This document shows positions 1 to 5,089 of a stretch of 6,012 bases of DNA, one piece after another. The notes beneath the pieces are model-generated. The model was given only the letters and a program-made list of their open reading frames with translations, was not told the origin of the DNA and made no database searches. The position numbers and the translations under genes are program-made. The stretch covers positions 1 through 6,012 of the forward strand of contig JAFNZJ010000089.1 of NCBI GenBank assembly GCA_017382915.1, read 5' to 3'. The stretch's first letter is position 1. Every line of letters starts with the position of its first letter. The stretch comes from Clostridia bacterium (GTDB taxonomy: Bacteria > Bacillota > Clostridia > Oscillospirales > Acutalibacteraceae).

Positions 1-389
1 ATACCAACTCATCTAAAACAAAGGGTATGGCATCATTAAAGCGCAAAATCCCTGCCGATATACCTGATGATTTAACCCAAACCGTTAAAGAATATGCCTG
101 CCGTACCTTTAAGGCTATTGGCGGTCACGGAGTAGTCAGAATTGACTTTTTAATGGATAACCAAAGTAAAGAAATCTTCGTTAATGAAATTAACACTATA
201 CCTGGTTCATTAGCCTTTTATCTTTGGGAGGCTGACGGTATGAAATATACCGAACTGCTTGATAAACTTATATCCCTTGCCTTTTCAAGAAAACGCAAAA
301 AGGATAATCTTCACTTTGAAATTGAAACCAATATTTTATCACAGTGTGGCTCATTTGGCTCAAAGGGTACAAAGGGCAGTAAACTATAA
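1..389 (+). CDS. ddl: D-alanine--D-alanine ligase, C-terminal part (5' end outside window)
   Basis: This is the C-terminal ~128 residues of an ATP-grasp ligase of the D-Ala-D-Ala ligase family, which joins two D-alanines using ATP in the cytoplasm to supply the peptidoglycan stem peptide. The open frame runs back to base 3 without a stop, so the Met at 27 is internal and not the start. Visible family marks are GVVRIDFLMD (strand carrying a metal-ligand Asp) and VNEINTIPGSLAFYLWEA, whose Glu and Asn are the Mg2+/ATP ligands of the ATP-grasp site, followed by the closing helix (YTELLDKLISLAF). After the conserved ETNIL stretch there is a Gly/Lys/Ser-rich tail (GSFGSKGTKGSKL). The full family length is about 350 residues, so roughly two thirds is missing. 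It ends 18 bases before the transporter gene and is probably co-transcribed with it. A D-Ala-D-Lac or D-Ala-D-Ser ligase cannot be excluded, because the specificity-determining N-terminal and central regions are outside the window. Confidence 0.86.
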   Translation, partial: TNSSKTKGMASLKRKIPADIPDDLTQTVKEYACRTFKAIGGHGVVRIDFLMDNQSKEIFVNEINTIPGSLAFYLWEADGMKYTELLDKLISLAFSRKRKKDNLHFEIETNILSQCGSFGSKGTKGSKL

Positions 390-395
390 TTAATT

Positions 396-399
396 GGAG
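396..399 (+). promoter_or_regulatory. Shine-Dalgarno site (GGAG) supporting a UUG start
   Basis: GGAG lies 8 bases before the TTG at 408. No ATG in this frame lies near the beginning of the conserved protein, so this site fixes the UUG as the likely start of the transporter. Confidence 0.75.
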
Positions 400-407
400 C
401 TGATTTT

Positions 408-1583
408 TTGACAAGCTTGCTCTTAAAACTGTTTATAAAAAACTCTAACGATACGGCGAATCCTACGGTTCGCCGTAAATATGTTAATTTAGGCAGTGCC
501 GTTGGTGCCGTTTCAAACATACTGCTTTTTATAATTAAGATGATAATTTTCTTTATTTCGGGCAGTATTTCGGTTATGGCAGATGCCTTTAACAACCTTT
601 CAGATATCGGCTCATCGGCCGTTACTGCAATTGGTTACCGCCTTTCAGAAAAACCTGCCGATAAAGAGCATCCTTTTGGCCACGGCAGACTTGAATATAT
701 GTCGGCAATGGTTGTAGCGGTTTTAATACTGCTGGTTGGCTTTGAACTGCTAAAAACTTCCTTTGATAAAATCTTTAACCCCGAACAGTTACGGTTTGAG
801 GTTTTTTCGGTAATCGCCCTTGCCGCCTCGGTAATAATTAAGTTTTGGATGTTTTTATTTAACCGTAAAATTGGCAAAAAAATAAACTCTGCCGCCTTGG
901 TGGCTACCGCGCAGGACAGCGTTAATGACTGTGTTTCAACCACTGCCGTTTTGGCATCACACCTTATTTTTAGGTTTGCGGGTATCAATATTGACCCCTA
1001 TATTGGTGTTGCGGTGGCAATTTTTATACTGTATTCGGGCATAAAAACCATTAAAGACACCCTTGACCCCCTACTTGGTATGCCCCCCGAAAAAGAAACA
1101 ATAGACAGTATTGTAAAAATCGTGCTTTCAAATGAAGAATTTGTTGGCATTCACGACCTAATTGTACATAATTACGGCCCCGGCAGGTCATTTGCATCAC
1201 TGCATGTTGAAGTGCCTGCCGATGCAAATATTGTTGCCTGCCACGAGGATATTGATGCCTGTGAAAAACGCCTTCAAAATGAGCTTGGTATACAGGTTGT
1301 TATTCATATGGACCCAATAGCCGTTAATGATGAAAATACTCAAAAAACCAAAGAAAGCGTTGTATCTGCTATTTTAAAAATCAATTCAAAGCTTTCACTG
1401 CACGATTTTAGAATGGTTGATGGCGAAGAACAAATCAACCTGATTTTTGATGTTGTTGTACCCAGTGATATAACCCTTAATGATTCTGAAATTAAAGCCG
1501 AAATTCAGCGCGTTTGCAAAGAGATTGACAGTAGGTATATGACGGTTATTACAATTGACCGTGACTATATATCTGCCCAGTAA
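408..1583 (+). CDS. Cation diffusion facilitator (CDF) transporter, manganese-type (MntE-like) signature
   Basis: A 391-residue inner-membrane metal/proton antiporter of the CDF family, expected to export a divalent metal from the cytoplasm. The N-terminal ~210 residues hold the transmembrane bundle with the family landmarks: AVSNILLFIIKMIIFF (TM1), ADAFNNLSD in TM2, the HPFGHGRLEY loop (88-97) and DSVND in TM5. The site-A metal ligands read N62xxxD66 in TM2 and D170xxxD174 in TM5. The ND-DD pattern is that described for manganese exporters such as pneumococcal MntE, whereas zinc exporters usually show HD/DD-HD. A cytoplasmic ferredoxin-like domain follows (about 215-295, with IHDLIVHNYGPG, H269 and H290). 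A second, similar stretch (about 310-391, LHDFRMVDGEEQINLIFDVVVP to DRDYI) appears to be a duplicate of that domain, which explains the length compared with ~300 residues for short CDFs. The start is UUG, and the stop codon overlaps the next gene's ribosome-binding site. The metal assignment is inference; CDF membership is close to certain. Confidence 0.95.
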   Translation: MTSLLLKLFIKNSNDTANPTVRRKYVNLGSAVGAVSNILLFIIKMIIFFISGSISVMADAFNNLSDIGSSAVTAIGYRLSEKPADKEHPFGHGRLEYMSAMVVAVLILLVGFELLKTSFDKIFNPEQLRFEVFSVIALAASVIIKFWMFLFNRKIGKKINSAALVATAQDSVNDCVSTTAVLASHLIFRFAGINIDPYIGVAVAIFILYSGIKTIKDTLDPLLGMPPEKETIDSIVKIVLSNEEFVGIHDLIVHNYGPGRSFASLHVEVPADANIVACHEDIDACEKRLQNELGIQVVIHMDPIAVNDENTQKTKESVVSAILKINSKLSLHDFRMVDGEEQINLIFDVVVPSDITLNDSEIKAEIQRVCKEIDSRYMTVITIDRDYISAQ

Positions 1584-1588
1584 AGGAG
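1582..1588 (+). promoter_or_regulatory. Shine-Dalgarno site (AAAGGAG) overlapping the upstream stop codon
   Basis: AAAGGAG begins inside the TAA stop of the transporter gene and lies 10 bases before the TTG at 1599. It supports the UUG start, which places the FAD-binding beta strand right at the N terminus as expected. The overlap suggests translational coupling with the transporter. Confidence 0.75.
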
Positions 1589-1598
1589 TTGAAAAGCC

Positions 1599-2816
1599 TT
1601 GTTTGATACCATAATTATTGGTGGTGGCGCATCGGGTCTTGCCTCAGCCGTTATGCTTAAAAAAATCAGCGCAGATTTAAAGGTTGCCGTAGTTGAGCAG
1701 TTTGACCGTGTTGGCAAAAAAATCAGCGTTACAGGCAACGGTCGGTGTAATATATCAAACACCAATATAAAAAAATCAAATTATCACAGTAATGATTTAA
1801 ATAAGGCTTTTGAAATTTTAAAGGATTTTGACCTTCAAAAAACGGCAGAGTTTTTTTCATCAATAGGTGTTGAACTTGCTTTTGAGGGTAATAAAGCATA
1901 TCCACGCTCATTTCAGGCGTCATCTGTGGTTGATGCACTGCGCTTTGCTGCTACTAATTTAAAGGTTGATATTATTGCCGGTACTACTGTACAAAAGGTT
2001 ACAAAAAGCAATAACAGCTTTATTTTGAAAACAAATAATAACACCCTAACGGCTAAAACTGTAATTGTTGCTACCGGCGGTTTAGCGGGCGGCAGTAAGC
2101 TTGGCAGTAATGGTGACGGATATAAATTTTTAAAATCTTTTGGTCATAAAATTATAGAAGAAAAACCGGTTATTGTTCAGGTTAAAACAGAAAACACTTT
2201 AACTAAAATCTTAAAAGGCATAAAGGTTAATGCTAAAGTTAGTGTTATAAATTCAAATAAAACGCTGGCAACTGACAGTGGCGAAGTTTTATTTTGCGAT
2301 TACGGTTTATCCGGCCCCCCTATTTTACAACTTTCACGCTTTGCTAAAAAAGGCACAGAAATTTCGCTTGATATTTTTAGTGACATTGAGTTCAATAACC
2401 TTGTAGACCTTATAATGAAAAGAAAACAAATTTTCAGTAGTCTTCCACTTACCGAATTTTTTGCAGGGCTTATTCATAAAAAGCTGGGACAGGCCATTTT
2501 AAAGGATGCTGATATTTCGCTTAACAATAATGCCGACGCACTTACTAAAACAGACTGCATAAATATTGCGGCTACTCTTAAAAATTTTAGGTTTAAGGTT
2601 TTAGGTAATACAGGTTTTGTTAATGCACAGGCAACATCCGGTGGTGCAGACCTAAACGATTTTGATGATAATCTAATGTCTAAAAAGACGGCTGGCTTAT
2701 TTGCCACAGGTGAGGTTTTAGATGTTGACGGTGACTGTGGCGGTTATAACCTACAATGGGCTTGGAGCAGTGCTTATAGGGTTGCAAATGCTGTATCATG
2801 CTATATTCAGGAGTGA
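1599..2816 (+). CDS. BaiN/HI0933-family FAD-dependent oxidoreductase
   Basis: A 405-residue cytoplasmic flavoprotein of the HI0933-like (YhiN/BaiN) family. The N-terminal Rossmann dinucleotide fold is plain: IIIGGGASG (5-13) with E33 at the end of the second strand, placed to bind the FAD ribose. The family-specific GNGRCNISN follows at 46-54, then YPRSFQASSVVDAL at 101-114, ATGG at 158-161 and the C-terminal FAD-closing motif GLFATGEVLDVDGDCGGYNL at 366-385. The length is typical and complete. Founding members are mostly uncharacterised; BaiN of Clostridium scindens has been reported to reduce bile-acid intermediates, and other members are annotated as aminoacetone oxidase-like. Neither activity can be assigned from sequence alone, and no bai genes are visible here. 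The start is UUG with a good Shine-Dalgarno site. The gene sits 15 bases after the transporter gene and 4 bases before the next flavoprotein gene, so it is clearly in the same operon. Confidence 0.93.
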   Translation: MFDTIIIGGGASGLASAVMLKKISADLKVAVVEQFDRVGKKISVTGNGRCNISNTNIKKSNYHSNDLNKAFEILKDFDLQKTAEFFSSIGVELAFEGNKAYPRSFQASSVVDALRFAATNLKVDIIAGTTVQKVTKSNNSFILKTNNNTLTAKTVIVATGGLAGGSKLGSNGDGYKFLKSFGHKIIEEKPVIVQVKTENTLTKILKGIKVNAKVSVINSNKTLATDSGEVLFCDYGLSGPPILQLSRFAKKGTEISLDIFSDIEFNNLVDLIMKRKQIFSSLPLTEFFAGLIHKKLGQAILKDADISLNNNADALTKTDCINIAATLKNFRFKVLGNTGFVNAQATSGGADLNDFDDNLMSKKTAGLFATGEVLDVDGDCGGYNLQWAWSSAYRVANAVSCYIQE

Positions 2817-2820
2817 CTAA

Positions 2821-4416
2821 ATGATAAAGTTACAAAATGTTTTTACCCCTACCGAAAATAACATTGACCCTATCCCTTATGTTGCATCGGCATTAAAAAC
2901 TGATGCTAAAAATATTAAATCTGTTAAACTTCTAAGACGCTCGGTTGATGCCAGAAAAAAGCCTAATATTTATTACTGCAACACATTTTTGGTTGATTTT
3001 TATAAAAAAGACACCGAAAAACAAGTGTTAAAAAGTAATAAAAACGCTTTTCACTATAAACCAACCCCCTATGTTTGGCTGAACTCAACAAATAAACCCG
3101 CTCACCCACCAATTATTATTGGTAGTGGACCAGCAGGCTTATTTGCTGCTTTAACACTTGCTAAAGCGGGCTTAAAACCAATTATAATTGAACGCGGTGA
3201 GCCTGTTGAAGAACGCGTAAAAAGTGTTGATGCCTTTTGGCAGGGTAAAAAGTTAAATCCAAATTCAAATGTACAGTTTGGTGAAGGTGGCGCAGGCACC
3301 TTTTCAGACGGCAAGCTAAATACAGGCATTAAGGATGTGCGTTGCCGTACTGTATTAGAGTTATTTAATAAATTTGGCGCAAGTGATGATATTCTGATAA
3401 ACGCCAAGCCCCACATAGGCACCGATGTATTACGCACAGTAGTTAAAAATATCAGAAATGAAATTATATTACTTGGCGGTAGGTATTATTTTAATACAAC
3501 CTTTTTAAAGCCTGTTATAAAATCTCAAAAAATAGTAGCTGTTAAGCTTGAAAACGAAGATGGTCAGTTTGAACTGCCATGTGACTATTTAATAACTGCC
3601 ATTGGTAATGCCGCACGCGACACATATCAAAACCTTTGGGATGCGGGTCTGAACATTATACCAAAACCCTTTGCCATAGGTGTTAGAATTGAACATTTGC
3701 AAAGTGATATAAATAATGCAAGATACGGTAAAGGCTATTCATCAGACCTGCCACCTGCCGAATATAAGCTTGCAACACACCTTGAAAACGGACGCGGTGT
3801 TTATACCTTTTGTATGTGCCCCGGCGGTAAGGTTGTTAATTCAGCCAGTGAAGACGGCACATATGTCACCAACGGTATGAGTTATGAAAGCCGCAATGAA
3901 GCTAACGCCAACTCCGCCCTTTTGGTAGGTGTTACCGAAAAGGATTTTGAGCACCTTTCAAACGGCACACCTTTTGGTGGTGTTAATCTTCAAAAACAGA
4001 TTGAAAAAGCCGCTTTTTTAGCCACAAACGGCAAAGGTCTGCCTGTGCAGACGGTCGGCGATTTTTTAAATAGTGATAATACTAAAATCGGTAATGTTTT
4101 ACCCACTGCACTGCCAAATACCGTTCAGTGCGATTTAAAGGCAGTCCTACCGTCTTTTATTACCGATTCAATAAAACTTGCCCTACCCACCTTTGAAGGG
4201 CAAATAAAAGGCTTTTCAGACCCATCTGCGGTGCTTACCGCACCCGAAACCAGAAGTTCATCACCGGTTAGAATTTTAAGGGATGAAAATTTTGTTTCAA
4301 ATGTAAAGGGTATATTCCCCTGCGGTGAAGGTGCAGGCTATGCGGGTGGTATAACATCGTCGGCTGTTGACGGTATACGCACTGCCGAAGCGGTTATTAA
4401 CCTAATAAATCAATAA
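2821..4416 (+). CDS. COG2509-type NAD(P)/FAD-dependent oxidoreductase
   Basis: A 531-residue cytoplasmic flavoprotein of the family annotated as uncharacterised FAD-dependent dehydrogenase (COG2509). Residues 1 to ~90 form a small N-terminal domain (IDPIPYVASALKTDAKNIKS, then LLRRSVDARKKPNIYY) found ahead of the FAD fold in this family. The FAD-binding motif IIIGSGPAG ends at 106 (GSGPAG 101-106), with acidic E124 after the second strand. The strongly conserved VQFGEGGAGTFSDGKL starts at 151, ETRSSSPVR is at 476-484, and the closing FAD motif CGEGAGYAGGITSSAVDG is at 501-518. The length matches the family. AGGAG (2809-2813) lies 7 bases before the ATG and overlaps the end of the preceding flavoprotein gene, suggesting coupled translation. 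The substrate is unknown. It is the last gene of the operon; its 3' end overlaps the convergent gene by 20 bases. Confidence 0.92.
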   Translation: MIKLQNVFTPTENNIDPIPYVASALKTDAKNIKSVKLLRRSVDARKKPNIYYCNTFLVDFYKKDTEKQVLKSNKNAFHYKPTPYVWLNSTNKPAHPPIIIGSGPAGLFAALTLAKAGLKPIIIERGEPVEERVKSVDAFWQGKKLNPNSNVQFGEGGAGTFSDGKLNTGIKDVRCRTVLELFNKFGASDDILINAKPHIGTDVLRTVVKNIRNEIILLGGRYYFNTTFLKPVIKSQKIVAVKLENEDGQFELPCDYLITAIGNAARDTYQNLWDAGLNIIPKPFAIGVRIEHLQSDINNARYGKGYSSDLPPAEYKLATHLENGRGVYTFCMCPGGKVVNSASEDGTYVTNGMSYESRNEANANSALLVGVTEKDFEHLSNGTPFGGVNLQKQIEKAAFLATNGKGLPVQTVGDFLNSDNTKIGNVLPTALPNTVQCDLKAVLPSFITDSIKLALPTFEGQIKGFSDPSAVLTAPETRSSSPVRILRDENFVSNVKGIFPCGEGAGYAGGITSSAVDGIRTAEAVINLINQ

Positions 4417-4951
4417 AGGTTAGATTAACTGTTGAAAGGCGGTTTATTAAATAATCATTAAAGCCGATTATTTCACCGTTACTGCAACCATTTAATTTTA
4501 TAGCATAGGTTAAATTTGCTCTGTCAAAATCATTTGGCAGAGCTTTTATTTTATACTTTATATTAACCAGCAGTCCGTTATTCTTAATTGCAATTTTAAC
4601 ATAAACCTTATGGTTTATTGCCCCCCTTGCCGAAAGAATTATAAGCTTAATTAAATCGGTTTCAAATTTACTCAGTTCAAGCCTAAAACAACCTTCTCCG
4701 CTGACTTCTGATAAAATATGCAGATTATATTCACATCCAATTATGCTAACTGCTGCCAACATATTTCTTAAGCTGGTACCAAGGTTAATATTTTTGCTTG
4801 AATTTGAAAAAACGAGTTCTTTAATCTCTGTAATATTATTAAAAATAATATTTTTAGAATAATTCTTTTTAATTAGTTTTAAAAAAAGTTCTTCTCTTTT
4901 TTCAAAATCATCCTTATTTTTTTTGGTCAAATGATACATATTATCCCCCAT
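4397..4951 (-). CDS. Hypothetical protein, possibly a degenerate GHKL/histidine-kinase-like ATPase domain
   Basis: A 184-residue protein that I do not recognise by name. It is Lys/Asn/Ile-rich, with a charged helical N terminus (KKNKDDFEKREELFLKLIKK, 10-29), no signal peptide and no membrane segment. From about residue 55 the order of elements resembles the end of a kinase dimerisation region plus a GHKL ATP-binding core: INLGTSLRNMLAAV, a beta strand (YNLHILSEVSG), FETDLIKLIILSARGAI where kinases have the N-box helix, then paired strands VYVKIAIKNNGLLVNIKYKI. The N-box Asn is absent and no G-box glycines are visible, so ATP binding is doubtful. This fold call is pattern-based inference. Translation may start at the ATG at 4951, which has no clear Shine-Dalgarno site, or at the ATG at 4939, which is preceded by GGGGGA four bases away; the latter looks better. 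It is transcribed divergently from gap and converges on the operon. A + strand terminator hairpin lies within its codons 137-145. Confidence 0.62.
   Translation of the reverse strand: MGDNMYHLTKKNKDDFEKREELFLKLIKKNYSKNIIFNNITEIKELVFSNSSKNINLGTSLRNMLAAVSIIGCEYNLHILSEVSGEGCFRLELSKFETDLIKLIILSARGAINHKVYVKIAIKNNGLLVNIKYKIKALPNDFDRANLTYAIKLNGCSNGEIIGFNDYLINRLSTVNLTFIDLLG
4518..4554 (+). terminator. Intrinsic terminator of the four-gene operon, inside the antisense gene
   Basis: GCTCTGTCAAA (4518-4528) pairs with TTTGGCAGAGC (4533-4543) as an 11-bp stem with one G-T wobble and a 4-base loop ATCA, followed directly by TTTTATTTT. This is the textbook form for rho-independent termination on the + strand, about 100 bases after the stop of the COG2509 gene. 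On the - strand the hairpin is followed by AAATTTAACC and has no U-run, so it should be one-directional. Activity is inferred from form and position. Confidence 0.72.
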
Positions 4952-5005
4952 TATTCTTTGATATTTTGCCCAATAAAATGAAAATCAAAAAAAATGCCAA
5001 AAAGT

Positions 5006-5023
5006 TAGTTAAATAATAAACAA
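5006..5023. promoter_or_regulatory. Possible Rex operator upstream of gap
   Basis: tagttaaataataaacaa matches the clostridial Rex consensus TTGTTAAnnnnTTAACAA at 12 of its 14 fixed positions, six in each half. It ends 5 bases before the gap -35 box. A further exact left half-site TTGTTAA lies at 5037-5043 between the -35 and -10 boxes. Rex is an NADH/NAD+-sensing repressor, so control of an NADH-producing glycolytic step would make sense. The region is so AT-rich that a chance match is a real possibility. Confidence 0.32.
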
Positions 5024-5028
5024 AGTTC

Positions 5029-5057
5029 TTGAAATTTTGTTAAAAAGAGGTTAAAAT
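5029..5057 (+). promoter_or_regulatory. Sigma-A-type promoter of gap
   Basis: The -35 box TTGAAA (5029-5034) and -10 box TAAAAT (5052-5057) are separated by exactly 17 bases, each matching consensus at 5 of 6 positions. Transcription should begin near 5064, giving a short leader of about 25 bases with no room for a riboswitch. Confidence 0.72.
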
Positions 5058-5073
5058 AGTAATAGAATTTTTT

Positions 5074-5079
5074 AGGAGG
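5074..5079 (+). promoter_or_regulatory. Strong Shine-Dalgarno site of gap (AGGAGG)
   Basis: A perfect AGGAGG lies 10 bases before the ATG at 5090, a strong site suited to a highly expressed enzyme. It confirms the ATG, which also places NGFGRIGR at the usual residue 7. Confidence 0.9.
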
Positions 5080-5089
5080 TTCAAATATT

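Larger units (their letters stand above)
4952..5089. other. Divergent intergenic region upstream of gap
   Basis: A 138-base, very AT-rich region between the - strand hypothetical gene and gap. It carries the gap promoter, its ribosome-binding site and a Rex-like palindrome. For the - strand gene the best promoter candidate I can find is TTGGCA (complement of 4995-5000), 17 bases, then TTTATT (complement of 4972-4977). That -10 box lacks the key second A, so I regard it as weak. Confidence 0.6.

Noticed and set aside
311..988. Open frames on the - strand under the ligase end and the transporter gene
   Set aside because: They are antisense to a clear CDF gene, have no family features or ribosome-binding sites, and look like shadows of its codon pattern.
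1599..2816. Assignment of the flavoprotein as a bile-acid enzyme BaiN
   Set aside because: The family match is good, but no other bile-acid genes are present and the family is broad; only the family name is justified.
2474..3437. Open frames on the - strand under the two flavoprotein genes
   Set aside because: They lie opposite strongly conserved FAD-enzyme coding sequence and their translations show no recognisable domain.
4398..4422. TAACCT...AGGTTA inverted repeat at the overlapping gene ends, as a possible bidirectional terminator
   Set aside because: Only 6 weak pairs around a 13-base loop and no U-run on either strand; the hairpin at 4518-4543 is far better.
4439..4466. Imperfect hairpin CGGTTTA...TAAAGCCG after the COG2509 gene
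   Set aside because: The stem has a bulge, a long loop and no T-run after it.
51..4640. Recurring CTGCCGA-type words across the operon, as possible dispersed repeats
   Set aside because: They fall in frame on Pro-Ala-Asp/Glu or Ala-Glu codons and reflect GCC alanine usage, with no conserved flanks.
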